NCBI GenBank assembly: GCA_016741995.1
Contig: JACVCO010000013.1
Location: 52,017-116,016, forward strand
From: Hydrogenophaga sp.
GTDB lineage: Bacteria > Pseudomonadota > Gammaproteobacteria > Burkholderiales > Burkholderiaceae_C
Direction of reading: 5' to 3'
Length of the DNA stretch: 64,000 nt
Shown: positions 20,102 to 30,531 of the stretch, one piece after another
Numbering within the stretch: the first letter of the stretch is position 1
Layout of the letters: each line of letters begins with the position of its first letter
Notes under the pieces: model-generated
Seen by the model: only the letters and a program-made list of their open reading frames with translations
Database searches by the model: none
Told to the model about the DNA's origin: nothing
Position numbers and translations under genes: made by a program

Positions 20102-21286
20102 ATGGCGAGCGACTTTCTCTTCACGTCCGAATCCGTGTCCGAAGGCCACCCCGACAAGGTGGCTGACCAGATCTCTGACGCCATCCTTGATGCGATCTTC
20201 GAGCAGGACCCGCGCAGCCGCGTGGCCGCCGAAACACTGACCAACACCGGTCTCGTGGTGCTGGCCGGCGAGATCACCACCAACGCCCACGTCGACTACA
20301 TCCAGGTCGCGCGGGACACCATCAAGCGCATCGGCTACGACAACACCGACTACGGCATCGACTACAAGGGTTGTGCCGTGATGGTCTGCTACGACAAGCA
20401 GTCCAACGACATCGCCCAGGGCGTGGACCACGCCTCCGACGATCACCTCAACACCGGCGCCGGCGACCAGGGCCTGATGTTCGGCTACGCCTGCGACGAG
20501 ACGCCCGAACTGATGCCGGCGCCGATCTACTACGCGCACCGCCTCGTCGAGCGCCAGGCCCAGCTGCGCAAGGACGGCCGTCTGCCGTTCCTGCGCCCGG
20601 ACGCCAAGAGCCAGGTGACGATGCGCTACGTGGACGGCAAGCCGCACAGCATCGACACCGTGGTGCTGTCGACCCAACACGCGCCCGACCAAAGCGAGAC
20701 GCCCACCAAGATGAAGGCCAGCTTCAACGAAGCCATCATCGAAGAGATCATCAAGCCGGTGCTGCCCAAGGAATGGCTGCAGGACACCAAGTACCTGATC
20801 AACCCCACCGGCCGCTTCGTCATCGGCGGCCCGCAGGGTGACTGCGGCCTGACCGGTCGCAAGATCATCGTCGACACCTACGGCGGCGCCTGCCCGCACG
20901 GCGGTGGCGCCTTCTCGGGCAAGGACCCGTCCAAGGTCGACCGCTCGGCCGCCTACGCCGCGCGCTACGTGGCCAAGAACATCGTGGCCGCCGGCCTGGC
21001 CAAGCAGTGCCAGATCCAGGTCGCCTACGCCATCGGCGTGGCCCGCCCGATGAACGTGACCGTCTACACCGAAGGCACCGGCGTGATCCCCGACGAGCAG
21101 ATCGCCAAACTGGTGCAGGAGCAATTCGACCTGCGCCCGAAAGGCATCATCCAGATGCTCGACCTGCTGCGCCCGATCTATTCCAAGACCGCCGCCTACG
21201 GCCACTTCGGCCGCGAAGAGCCCGAGTTCACCTGGGAAAAAACCGACAAGGCCGCCGCGCTGCGCGCCGCCGCTGGTCTCAAGTAA
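20102..21286 (+). CDS. metK: S-adenosylmethionine synthetase
   Basis: Makes SAM from methionine and ATP in the cytoplasm. The 394-residue length is normal. [16 protein letters not shown] near the N-terminus binds ATP and magnesium, [12 protein letters not shown] is the hexapeptide/flexible-loop region, and [16 protein letters not shown] carries the phosphate-binding residues. CAGGAG precedes the ATG by about 6 nt. The gene stands alone with its own terminator. Confidence 0.98.
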   Translation: MASDFLFTSESVSEGHPDKVADQISDAILDAIFEQDPRSRVAAETLTNTGLVVLAGEITTNAHVDYIQVARDTIKRIGYDNTDYGIDYKGCAVMVCYDKQSNDIAQGVDHASDDHLNTGAGDQGLMFGYACDETPELMPAPIYYAHRLVERQAQLRKDGRLPFLRPDAKSQVTMRYVDGKPHSIDTVVLSTQHAPDQSETPTKMKASFNEAIIEEIIKPVLPKEWLQDTKYLINPTGRFVIGGPQGDCGLTGRKIIVDTYGGACPHGGGAFSGKDPSKVDRSAAYAARYVAKNIVAAGLAKQCQIQVAYAIGVARPMNVTVYTEGTGVIPDEQIAKLVQEQFDLRPKGIIQMLDLLRPIYSKTAAYGHFGREEPEFTWEKTDKAAALRAAAGLK

Positions 21287-21305
21287 GTCGAATCACTTCA
21301 CGCAG

Positions 21306-21336
21306 GCCCCGCCGGTGCAAACCGGCGGGGCTTTTT
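21306..21336 (+). terminator. Intrinsic terminator after metK
   Basis: An 11-bp perfect stem, GCCCCGCCGGT (21306-21316) with ACCGGCGGGGC (21321-21331), closes a GCAA tetraloop and is followed by TTTTT. It ends the metK transcript 20 bp past the stop. Confidence 0.93.
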
Positions 21337-21450
21337 CGTGTGGTTTTGCGCTCATCGCCCCCATCGGTGCGGTGAACCTGAATTTTTCCCAGAGGGCGCC
21401 GATATGGACGGGCAAGAACCCTTTTGCCTGTGCCATCCGCCGGAGCTTTC

Positions 21451-23475
21451 ATGGAACTCGACCTGTCCTTCACCGACACCGGCCCCGCGGTGCCCGGCAG
21501 CACCGATCCGTTCGAGCACGCGCCTTGCGGCCTGCTCGCGCTGGACGCGCAGTTGCACTGCGTGCGCGCCAACCGCACCCTGCTGGCCTGGCTGGGCCAT
21601 GAACACGCCAGCGAAGACGCACTGGCCGGTGTGATCGAGCCCGCCGATCACGGCAGCCTCGACCAGTTGCGCGCCCACATCGACGCGCTGCGTCAGACCG
21701 GCGAGCCGCAGACCCTGGACCTGAGCCTGCGCAAGGCCGACGGCTCGGTGCTGCACGCACGGCTGCAATCCGCCGCCGTGCTCGACACCCAGGGCCAGTT
21801 CCTGCACAGCAGCGCCCTGGTGCTGCCGGCGCCCGCACCGGCCCCGGTGGTGGAGGGTGCACCCACGCCCACCGAAGCCCTGCTGCGCAGCATCACCGAC
21901 CGCATCCCGGCCCGCCTGGCCTACTACGACAAGGACCTGGTGTGCCGCTTCGCGAACGCGGCGCACGCCGGGCGCTACGGCAAATCGCCCGAACAGATGG
22001 TCGGCTCGCACCTGAGCGAGGTGGTGCGCCCCGACGTGCTGCACGAGATCCTGTCGCGCGTGGCCGCGGCCTTGAGCGGGCAGCCGCAGAACTTCGAGGC
22101 CGAGCGCCTGGACGCCACCGGGCAGCGCCATTACTACGAGATCCACTACCTGCCCGACCAGCAAGGCGATGAAGTCAAGGGCATCTTCATCGAGTTGCAC
22201 GACATCACCGACAGACGCCGCACCGAAGAACTGGTGCTCAACGCCAACCGCGATCTCGAAGACCGCGTGCGCGAGCGCACCACCGAGCTGTTCGAGAGCG
22301 AGCAGCGTTACCGCCTCATGGTGGACGCGCTCCAGGATTACTGCGTCTACTTCATCGACGAGAACGGCCGCATCACCGAATGGACCGAAAGCGCCCAACG
22401 CCTCCACGGCCACGGCAAGGCGCAGATGACGGGCCAGGCCTTCGACACGCTGATGAGCACCGACAACGCCGGCGAAGACGAGATCGACACCGAGCAGGTG
22501 CTGCGCCTGGCCAAGGCGCACGGCCAGTGGGAAACCCGCGGCTGGCGCCTGCGCGAGGACGGGTCGCGCTTCTGGGCCCACAGCGTGGTGACCGCGCTGC
22601 GCAGCGAGCAAGGCGAGTTGCGTGGCCTCTCGTGCATCACGCGCGACATGACCGCGGCCAAGAACCTCGAGGACGTGATGAACGACCTCAACCGCGAGCT
22701 CGAAAAGCGCGTGGCCGAACGCACGCGCCAGCTCGTGGCCGCGAACAAGGACCTGGACGTCTTCTCGCACATGGTCTCGCACGACCTGCGCGCACCGCTG
22801 CGCCACATCAGCAGCTTCACCTCACTGCTGCACGAGCAACTGGGTGAATCGGAAGACCCGATGGTGCAGCAGTGCCTGCAATCGATCTCCAAGTCGAGCA
22901 AACGCATGGGTCAGATGATCGAGGGCCTGCTGGAGTACGCGCGCCTGGGGCGCGTGGCGATCGAGTCGCAGCCCGTGCCGCTGGGCCCGCTGCTGCACGG
23001 CGTGATTGCGCACCTGCGCCAGGAGAACACACAGCGCGAGATCGAGTGGGTGATCGACCCCGATCTGCCGATGGTGCGTGGCGATGCGATGCTGCTCGCC
23101 CAGGCCTGGGGCAACCTGCTCGACAACGCGGTGAAGTACACGCGCAAGCACCCGAAGGCACGCATCGAACTGGGCTGCAAGGTCAACCCGGTCGGCGGGC
23201 ACATGTTCTTCATCAGCGACAACGGCGCGGGCTTCGACATGGAGAAAGCGCACAACCTCTTCGTGATGTTCCAGCGCCAGCACCACTCGATGGATTTCGA
23301 AGGCAATGGCACGGGCCTGGCCCTGACGCAGCGCATCATCGAGCGCCACGGTGGCCGCATCTGGTGCGAGAGCGCCGTCGGCCGCGGCTGCACCTTCTAC
23401 TTCACGCTGCCGTTCGAAGGCGCTGAGCCGGCGATGGACTTCACGCCCTCGGCCATGGCGGCACTGAGCGCCTGA
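21451..23475 (+). CDS. Soluble PAS-domain sensor histidine kinase (orphan)
   Basis: A 674-residue kinase starting at ATG 21451 with GGAG 5 nt upstream; an in-frame TTG at 21424 is less likely. Three PAS-like regions lie at about residues 10-115, 135-265 and 285-410. A helical linker then leads to a HisKA domain with phosphoacceptor His444 in MVSHDLRAPLRH, and a HATPase domain with N-box NLLDNAVKYTRKHP and G-boxes DNGAGFD and GNGTGLAL. No transmembrane segment is present, so it should sense a cytoplasmic signal. No response regulator is adjacent; the phosphotransfer partner must be elsewhere. Confidence 0.88.
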   Translation: MELDLSFTDTGPAVPGSTDPFEHAPCGLLALDAQLHCVRANRTLLAWLGHEHASEDALAGVIEPADHGSLDQLRAHIDALRQTGEPQTLDLSLRKADGSVLHARLQSAAVLDTQGQFLHSSALVLPAPAPAPVVEGAPTPTEALLRSITDRIPARLAYYDKDLVCRFANAAHAGRYGKSPEQMVGSHLSEVVRPDVLHEILSRVAAALSGQPQNFEAERLDATGQRHYYEIHYLPDQQGDEVKGIFIELHDITDRRRTEELVLNANRDLEDRVRERTTELFESEQRYRLMVDALQDYCVYFIDENGRITEWTESAQRLHGHGKAQMTGQAFDTLMSTDNAGEDEIDTEQVLRLAKAHGQWETRGWRLREDGSRFWAHSVVTALRSEQGELRGLSCITRDMTAAKNLEDVMNDLNRELEKRVAERTRQLVAANKDLDVFSHMVSHDLRAPLRHISSFTSLLHEQLGESEDPMVQQCLQSISKSSKRMGQMIEGLLEYARLGRVAIESQPVPLGPLLHGVIAHLRQENTQREIEWVIDPDLPMVRGDAMLLAQAWGNLLDNAVKYTRKHPKARIELGCKVNPVGGHMFFISDNGAGFDMEKAHNLFVMFQRQHHSMDFEGNGTGLALTQRIIERHGGRIWCESAVGRGCTFYFTLPFEGAEPAMDFTPSAMAALSA

Positions 23476-23486
23476 CCCCACCCCAC

Positions 23487-23507
23487 GGCCCGGGATAATC
23501 CCGGGCC
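23487..23507. promoter_or_regulatory. 21-bp perfect palindrome with central GATAAT, abutting the SDR start codon
   Basis: GGCCCGGGAT-A-ATCCCGGGCC (23487-23507) is perfectly symmetric about A23497 and ends directly before the ATG at 23508. The centre contains GATAAT (23494-23499), a good -10 match, with CTGACC (23472-23477) 16 bp upstream as a weak -35. It could be a leaderless promoter, an operator, or both. Confidence 0.45.
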
Positions 23508-24272
23508 ATGACGCCACCCACTGCCTTGTTCGATCTGCGCGGCCAGGTGGCCCTGGTCACCGGCGCGGGCCGTGGCCTCGGCCGGGCCATTGCGCAGGGC
23601 CTCGCGGCCCAGGGCGCCGAGGTCTGGCTCGGCGGGCGCGACGCCGCCACGCTGCAGGCGGTGGCGCAAAACATCGGGCCGAATGCTCGGCCACTGCCCT
23701 TCGACGTCGCCGACGAAGCCGCGGCCAGCGCCGCCCTGCAAACCCTGCTGTCACGCAGTGGCCGGCTCGACATCCTCGTCAACGCCGTCGGCCAGCGCCG
23801 CCGCGAACCCCTGGACGCCCTGCCGCCGACCGCCCTGCGCGAGCTGCTCGACACCAACCTCGTGGCGGCCTGGCACCTGTGCCGCGAGGCCAGTGGGCCC
23901 ATGCGGCGCCAGGGCCACGGGCGGCTGATCAACATCACCTCCATCGCCGGGCCCATTGCCCGCGCGGGCGACGCGGCCTACACCACGAGCAAAGGCGCGC
24001 TTGAGGCCATGACCCGCGCCCTGGCGGCCGAGCTCGGCCCGCACGGCATCACCGCCAACGCCATCGCGCCCGGCTACTTCGCCACCGAGACCAACGCCGC
24101 CATGGTGGATGACCCGGGCGTGGCCCACTGGCTGACCCAACGCACCTCGCTCGGCCGCTGGGGCCGGCCCGAGGAGATCGCCGGCGCCGCGGTGTTCCTG
24201 GCCTCACCCGCCGCGAGCTACGTCACCGGGCAAGTGATCGTGGTCGACGGCGGCTACCTCGCCCATTTCTGA
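23508..24272 (+). CDS. SDR family NAD(P)-dependent oxidoreductase
   Basis: Classical short-chain dehydrogenase of 254 residues. The Rossmann glycine motif is TGAGRGLG (about residues 18-25), NAVG is the structural motif, and the catalytic Ser-Tyr-Lys is present as TSIAG with YTTSK. The C-terminal VTGQVIVVDGGY is typical. It resembles gluconate 5-dehydrogenase and 3-oxoacyl-ACP reductase subfamilies but the substrate is not deducible. It stands between the histidine kinase and groESL. There is no Shine-Dalgarno sequence; the start directly follows a palindrome holding a -10-like GATAAT. Confidence 0.87.
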   Translation: MTPPTALFDLRGQVALVTGAGRGLGRAIAQGLAAQGAEVWLGGRDAATLQAVAQNIGPNARPLPFDVADEAAASAALQTLLSRSGRLDILVNAVGQRRREPLDALPPTALRELLDTNLVAAWHLCREASGPMRRQGHGRLINITSIAGPIARAGDAAYTTSKGALEAMTRALAAELGPHGITANAIAPGYFATETNAAMVDDPGVAHWLTQRTSLGRWGRPEEIAGAAVFLASPAASYVTGQVIVVDGGYLAHF

Positions 24273-24291
24273 CCACCGGCCCGGCCGGCTT

Positions 24292-24321
24292 CTTGAAAAC
24301 GCCCCCGGGCGCCCTTATGAT
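24292..24321 (+). promoter_or_regulatory. Overlapping sigma32 and sigma70 promoters of groESL
   Basis: CTTGAAA (24292-24298), 13 bp and CCCTTATGA (24312-24320) match a sigma32 heat-shock promoter. The same DNA gives TTGAAA (24293-24298), 17 bp and TATGAT (24316-24321), a good sigma70 promoter. The CIRCE operator starts at the end of the -10 region. The call is from consensus by eye. Confidence 0.75.
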
Positions 24322-24347
24322 TAGCACTCGCTGGATTTGAGTGCTAA
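24321..24347. promoter_or_regulatory. CIRCE operator (HrcA site)
   Basis: TTAGCACTC (24321-24329), 9 bp, then GAGTGCTAA (24339-24347) is a perfect CIRCE inverted repeat. It lies at the predicted transcription start of groESL, so HrcA binding should block initiation. hrcA itself is not in the window. Confidence 0.95.
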
Positions 24348-24420
24348 CACTTGGTCCAAGACCGCGGTGGTACCCGCCGCGCGAACCCCTTCCCCCGTTC
24401 TTCCCACATCAGGAGATGCA

Positions 24421-24711
24421 ATGAAACTTCGTCCTCTCGGCGACCGCGTGATCGTCAAGCGCGTCGACAGCGAAACCAAAACCGCCTCGGGCATCGTCAT
24501 CCCCGATGCCGCTGCCGAGAAGCCCGACCAGGGTGAAGTCCTGGCCGTCGGCCCGGGCAAGACCAACGACAAGGGCGAAACCAAGGCGCTGTCCGTCAAG
24601 GTCGGCGACCGCGTCCTGTTCGGCAAGTACAGCGGCCAGACCGTCAAGGTTGACGGCGACGAGCTGCTCGTCATGAAGGAAGACGACCTGTTCGCGGTTG
24701 TCGAAAAGTAA
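24421..24711 (+). CDS. groES: Co-chaperonin GroES
   Basis: The 96-residue lid of the GroEL folding chamber. The start [14 protein letters not shown], the mobile loop [20 protein letters not shown] and the end [17 protein letters not shown] are classic GroES. AGGAGATGCA precedes the ATG at 24421; a longer in-frame reading from 24337 begins inside CIRCE and is rejected. It is the first gene of groESL. Confidence 0.98.
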   Translation: MKLRPLGDRVIVKRVDSETKTASGIVIPDAAAEKPDQGEVLAVGPGKTNDKGETKALSVKVGDRVLFGKYSGQTVKVDGDELLVMKEDDLFAVVEK

Positions 24712-24734
24712 TCACATCCCCCGGTTTGAATTGA

Positions 24735-26393
<1,659 letters not shown>

Positions 26394-26422
26394 TTGCCCA
26401 GGCACTCCAGGCCTTTCCCTTG

Positions 26423-26453
26423 AAAAACCCCGCGAGCGATCGCGGGGTTTTTC
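26423..26453 (+). terminator. Intrinsic terminator after groEL
   Basis: CCCCGCGA (26428-26435) pairs with TCGCGGGG (26440-26447) around a GCGA tetraloop, flanked by AAAAA and TTTTTC. It could work on both strands. Confidence 0.92.
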
Positions 26454-26478
26454 TTTGGGCGCTTGTTAGGATGCCCCG

Positions 26479-27858
26479 ATGACTTTCGAGACCCGGACGA
26501 CACCCGCCCAATGGCTGAGCGCCGCCTGGCACATCGCCACCGGACAACGCACAGCAGTTCCGCCGGGCCCGGCCAGCGCCGCGTCCATGGCCTTGGCGGT
26601 GCTGCTCTTCGTGGCGTTCAACGCGCTGATGGGTCGGGTCTTCATCCTTGGCGAAGCCCGCTTTTCCTGGTCGGACTGGTGGTGGGGCTGGGCCCGCACC
26701 GCGCTGTTCGTGGGTGTGGCCTGGTTCGGTCTGGCGCTGTGGCGCCCGGCCGGGCGGCCCGCGGTGTCGACGAGCGCCTGGCTGGTGCTGTACTGGGTCG
26801 CGAGCCTGCTGCCCGCGGGGCTCTACGGCCTGTGGTGGGCGATGTCGGCACGGCAGTGGTTGCCGGCCTGGTCGGGCGCGGGCTGGCTGCTCTGGACGCT
26901 GTATGGCGCGATGGGGCTGTGGTGGGTGGTCATCGCCTGGCGCGCCGCGCGCGGGCTGGGCGCGTCGGCGCTGCGCGCCACCGGCCTGGGCCTCGCCGTG
27001 GTCGCCACCCAGCTGGCGTCGAGCTGGTGGCTCCAGGACCAGGCCTGGACGCGCGACACACCGGGCCGGACCACCGCGCCCCTGCAGCTGAGCCAGGAGG
27101 GCTTCGAGGCCCAGGAGACGCTGTTCGCGCAGGCTCTGGACGCGGTGGCGGCACGCGCCGATGGGCCCGCGCAGGTGTTCGGCATCGTCTACGCACCGTA
27201 CGACGAAGGGGTCTTCCTGCGAGAGGCCGCGCTGGTCACGCGTGCGATGAGCGAACACCTGGGTGCCGCTGGACACACCATCACCCTGCTCAACCACCGC
27301 AGCACCGCGACGCAGCAGCCCTGGGCCACGCCACGCAACCTGCGTGTGGCGATCGAGACCATGGCGCAGCGCATGGACCCGGAGCGCGACCTGCTCGTGC
27401 TCTACCTCACGTCACATGGAGGCCAGGACCACCGGCTCGCGTCGCAGTTGTGGCCGCTGACCGTGGCGCCGCTGGACGCGGTCGACGTGAAAGCCTGGCT
27501 CGACGAGCACCGCATCCGCCATCGCGCGGTGATCGTCTCCGCGTGCTATTCGGGTGGCTGGGTGCCACCGCTGGCCGACGACGACACGCTGGTGATGACC
27601 TCGTCCGCCGCCGACCGCGTCTCCTACGGTTGCGGTGAGGACTCGCCACTCACCTACTTCGGTGAAGCCCTGTTCCAGCACGCCTTGCCGCAAACGCGCT
27701 CGCTGGAAGACGCCTTCGCGCTGGCCGTGCCGCACATCGTCGCGCAGGAAGCGCGCACTGGCCTGGCGGACACGCCCTCCAACCCACAGATCCACGTCGG
27801 CCCCCGCTTTCGCGAGCGCTGGCAGGCCTGGCAGCAGGGCCGGGGAGCGGCGCGCTGA
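26479..27858 (+). CDS. Membrane-anchored C13 family (legumain-like) cysteine peptidase
   Basis: A 459-residue protein with an N-terminal membrane half and a C-terminal peptidase half. Hydrophobic helices lie at about residues 35-55, 70-90, 97-115, 130-155 and 165-185. The catalytic domain (about 205-450) has the C13/caspase-clan dyad: His313 in LYLTSHGG and Cys356 in VSACYSGG, each at the end of a hydrophobic strand. A second acidic motif, TSSAADRVSYGCGED, follows. Family members include legumain and GPI transamidase Gpi8; bacterial members are poorly characterised. If topology is as drawn, cutting would occur near the membrane. It stands alone after the groEL terminator, and its ATG is 6 nt after a TAGGAT hexamer. 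Confidence 0.85.
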   Translation: MTFETRTTPAQWLSAAWHIATGQRTAVPPGPASAASMALAVLLFVAFNALMGRVFILGEARFSWSDWWWGWARTALFVGVAWFGLALWRPAGRPAVSTSAWLVLYWVASLLPAGLYGLWWAMSARQWLPAWSGAGWLLWTLYGAMGLWWVVIAWRAARGLGASALRATGLGLAVVATQLASSWWLQDQAWTRDTPGRTTAPLQLSQEGFEAQETLFAQALDAVAARADGPAQVFGIVYAPYDEGVFLREAALVTRAMSEHLGAAGHTITLLNHRSTATQQPWATPRNLRVAIETMAQRMDPERDLLVLYLTSHGGQDHRLASQLWPLTVAPLDAVDVKAWLDEHRIRHRAVIVSACYSGGWVPPLADDDTLVMTSSAADRVSYGCGEDSPLTYFGEALFQHALPQTRSLEDAFALAVPHIVAQEARTGLADTPSNPQIHVGPRFRERWQAWQQGRGAAR

Positions 27859-27919
27859 ACGCGCGGCCATCCGGTGCGTGGCGCGGTCGGTGCGGGACGC
27901 GCCGGGCGCCCCGCGGGCT

Positions 27920-28861
27920 TCAGGCCATCATGGCTTCCAGCTTGATGGTGTCGGCCACGAAAGCCCGAATGCCTTCGGCCAACTTGTCGGTGGCCATCGC
28001 GTCTTCGTTCAGTGCAAAGCGAAAGCCCGCTTCGTCGTACCGCACGCCCGCGATGTCCATGCCGCGCGCCGCCTGGGGATCGAGCGCTCGCGACAAAGGC
28101 GCGTCGCTCGCGGCCAACTGCGCGAGCAGTTCGGGGCTGATGGTGAGCAGATCGCAGCCCGCGAGCGCGGTGATCTGGCCCACGTTGCGAAAGCTCGCAC
28201 CCATCACTTCGGTGGCGATGCCGTGGCGCTTGTAGAACTGGTAAATGCGCTTCACCGATTGCACACCCGGGTCGTTGGCGCCGGCGTTGGCGGCTTCGTC
28301 CCACTGCGCGCCGCTCTGCTTCTTGTACCAGTCGTAAATGCGGCCGACGAAGGGTGAGATGAGCTGCACACCGGCCTGGCCGCAGGCCACGGCCTGAGCG
28401 AACGAGAACAGCAACGTGAGGTTGGTGTGGATGCCTTCGCGCTCGAGTTGCTCGGCCGCGCGGATGCCCTCCCAGGTGGCCGCGACCTTGATGAGCACGC
28501 GATCGCTGTCCACGCCCTCGGCGCGGTACAGCGCGATCAGCCGGCGTGCCCGCTCCAGCGTGGCCGCGGTGTCGAAGCTCAGCCTCGCATCGACCTCGGT
28601 GGACACCCGGCCAGGGATCAGGCGCAGGATCTCGCAACCGAAGCGCACCAGCAGGCGGTTCATCAGTTCCACCTTGTCGCCCGTGCCATGCTGCGCGACC
28701 GCCTCGGCCAGCAGCGGTGCGTACTCGGGTTTCTGCACCGCTTTCAGGATGAGCGAGGGGTTGGTGGTGGCGTCCTGCGGTGCGTAGGCCGCGAGCTGCT
28801 TGAAGTCGCCCGTGTCGGCAACCACGGTGGTGAACTGTCTGAGTGCATCGAGCTGATTCAT
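27920..28861 (-). CDS. tal: Transaldolase
   Basis: Pentose-phosphate enzyme transferring a dihydroxyacetone unit between sugar phosphates. The 313 residues fit the TalB class. [12 protein letters not shown] is the N-terminal signature, and the Schiff-base lysine is Lys125 in [17 protein letters not shown]-like [13 protein letters not shown] is also present. It is divergent from the hexR gene, whose product commonly controls central carbon genes. The -10-like GATAAT ends 6 nt before the ATG and there is no Shine-Dalgarno sequence. Confidence 0.96.
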   Translation of the reverse strand: MNQLDALRQFTTVVADTGDFKQLAAYAPQDATTNPSLILKAVQKPEYAPLLAEAVAQHGTGDKVELMNRLLVRFGCEILRLIPGRVSTEVDARLSFDTAATLERARRLIALYRAEGVDSDRVLIKVAATWEGIRAAEQLEREGIHTNLTLLFSFAQAVACGQAGVQLISPFVGRIYDWYKKQSGAQWDEAANAGANDPGVQSVKRIYQFYKRHGIATEVMGASFRNVGQITALAGCDLLTISPELLAQLAASDAPLSRALDPQAARGMDIAGVRYDEAGFRFALNEDAMATDKLAEGIRAFVADTIKLEAMMA

Positions 28862-28862
28862 G

Positions 28863-28898
28863 GCGCGATTATCGCGCGCGTTGGTAATAAAATTTCAA
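28863..28898. promoter_or_regulatory. tal-hexR divergent control region with palindrome and candidate HexR site
   Basis: GCGCGAT-T-ATCGCGC (28863-28877) is a perfect palindrome; on the minus strand it holds GATAAT 6 nt before the tal ATG. Next to it TTGGTAATAAAATTTCAA (28881-28898) is an A/T-rich imperfect dyad in an otherwise G+C-rich gap. Its TAAT-AAA-ATT core resembles published HexR operators. HexR binding is inferred, not shown. Confidence 0.4.
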
Positions 28899-28923
28899 TA
28901 CTTTCAACCATCGGGTTCCACGC

Positions 28924-29772
28924 ATGCTCGACCGCATCAAGGCCTCCCTGCCCTCGCTCGCGCCGGCCGAACAACGCGTGGGGCGGCTCGTGCTGCAGGA
29001 CCCGCGCAGCTTTGCCAGCCTGCCGGTGAGCGAACTCGCGGAGCGCGCGCACGTGAGCAAGCCCACGGTGGTGCGCTTCTGCCGCAGCATGGGCTATGAC
29101 GGCCTGTCGGATTTCAAGCTCAAGCTCGCGGGCACGGTGAGTGAAGGCGTGCCCTTCATCCACCGCAGCGTGGACACCGACGACAAGACCGGCGACGTGC
29201 TCGTGAAGGTGGTCGACAACACAGTGGCGGCGTTCCTGAAGTACCGCAACGACGCATCGAGCCACGCCATCGAACGCGCCGTGGACGCGCTGCTGACCAC
29301 CTGGAAGGGCAAGGGCCGCATCGAGTTCTTCGGCGCCGGCAATTCGGGCATCGTCGCGCAGGACGCGCAACACAAGTTCTTTCGCCTGGGCATCAACGCC
29401 ATCGCCTACAGCGATGGCCACATGCAGGTGATGAGCGCCTCGTTGCTGGGCCCGGGCGATTGCGTGGTCATCGTGTCCAACTCGGGCCGCACGCGCGACC
29501 TCATGGACGCGGCCGACATTGCGCGCAAGCACGGGGCCACGGTGATCACCATCACCACCAGCGGCTCCCCCCTGGCTCAAGCCGGCCACATCCACCTCGC
29601 GGCCGACCACCCCGAGGGCTACGACCGCTACAGCCCCATGACATCGCGGCTGCTGCACCTCATGGTGATCGATATCATGGCCACCTGCCTGGCGCTGCGC
29701 ATCGGCAGCTCGAAGCTGCAGCCGCTGCTGCGCGAGATGAAGAACAACCTGCGCAGCAAGCGCTACGCCTGA
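28924..29772 (+). CDS. hexR: MurR/RpiR family regulator, HexR-like
   Basis: A 282-residue transcription factor. The N-terminal RpiR helix-turn-helix (about residues 1-77) includes VSELAERAHVSKPTVVRFCR. The SIS sugar-phosphate domain (about 115-250) has FFGAGNSGIVAQDAQHK and the motif VIVSNSGRTRDLMD. HexR proteins sense 2-keto-3-deoxy-6-phosphogluconate and repress Entner-Doudoroff and pentose-phosphate genes. The divergent tal gene supports that role. The HexR name rests on similarity and context. Confidence 0.85.
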   Translation: MLDRIKASLPSLAPAEQRVGRLVLQDPRSFASLPVSELAERAHVSKPTVVRFCRSMGYDGLSDFKLKLAGTVSEGVPFIHRSVDTDDKTGDVLVKVVDNTVAAFLKYRNDASSHAIERAVDALLTTWKGKGRIEFFGAGNSGIVAQDAQHKFFRLGINAIAYSDGHMQVMSASLLGPGDCVVIVSNSGRTRDLMDAADIARKHGATVITITTSGSPLAQAGHIHLAADHPEGYDRYSPMTSRLLHLMVIDIMATCLALRIGSSKLQPLLREMKNNLRSKRYA

Positions 29773-29781
29773 GCCCGGTGC

Positions 29782-30414
29782 TCAGGGCCCGGGCTTGAAC
29801 GACTTGAGTTCGTACACGGTGTGTTCCCAGGGCTGGCCGCCGCGAAAACTGCGGTACTCCGAGCGCACCAGACGCCCGATGGATGGGGCAAACCACTGCA
29901 CCTGGGCGATGCGGACGGACCCCGACCACGACACGCCGGTGACCCAGCCGCCCGATTCCACCTTGACGGTGTCGAACTCCCCGGCCGGTGTGCGCAGCTT
30001 TTCGCTGGACACGATCTTCACGTCGAGGTCGACCTTTGAACGCGCCTGGTTGGCCATCACCATGTCGTAGCGCGTCTTCCAGTTCGCACCCGCCGTCAGC
30101 GGCCACTTGACCAGCGGGATCGGGGGATCGAACCGCGAGCCGCTGGCACCGGAAACCGCCAGACCGAACTGCTCGGTGAGCACGCCCTCCTGCTCGGGGC
30201 GGTCCGGCCGCGCGTGACGCGTTCGAATGAGATCACCGTCAATGGCGGTCACCGTGACGGTCTCTTCGGTGGTGCGGTTGTCGGCCCGCAGTTCCACGGA
30301 ATAAACCGCCACATCACCCACCTTGTGAACCGCCTTGGCACTGCCCTCGGCTTGCGCCGAGGCCAGCAGCGGCAGGCAGGCCACGGCCCATCCGGCCAGG
30401 ATTCGCTGGAACAT
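29782..30414 (-). CDS. Secreted hypothetical protein
   Basis: A 210-residue protein with a signal peptide (cleavage near ASAQA, residue 22), so probably periplasmic. The remainder is beta-rich, with repeated patterns such as VYSVELRADNRTTEETVTVT, RFDPPIPLVKWPLTAGANWK and TPAGEFDTVKVES. This resembles the TapB/DUF3108-like class, in which a quantity is measured between wild-type-length beta strands, but I am not certain. AGGAGG precedes the ATG. It lies downstream of dppF on the same strand, separated by 117 bp, and converges with hexR. Function unknown. Confidence 0.75.
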   Translation of the reverse strand: MFQRILAGWAVACLPLLASAQAEGSAKAVHKVGDVAVYSVELRADNRTTEETVTVTAIDGDLIRTRHARPDRPEQEGVLTEQFGLAVSGASGSRFDPPIPLVKWPLTAGANWKTRYDMVMANQARSKVDLDVKIVSSEKLRTPAGEFDTVKVESGGWVTGVSWSGSVRIAQVQWFAPSIGRLVRSEYRSFRGGQPWEHTVYELKSFKPGP

Positions 30415-30531
30415 ATCCCCTCCTCGCCAGGCCCCGAGCCCTCACCGCGAAAGCCCTGCATGGACCCTGCTCGATGGCAAGCCTAGAGGAAGATCCCGCG
30501 CGCCGCCATCCGCGAAAACGGGGGGAGGCCG

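Noticed and set aside
20090..21205. Minus-strand frame of 371 codons opposite metK
   Set aside because: Antisense to a certain gene, with Val/Gly/Asp/His-rich composition and no family motif.
27859..27919. Terminator between the C13 peptidase and tal
   Set aside because: The 61-bp convergent gap has G+C-rich partial dyads but no stable stem with a T-run.
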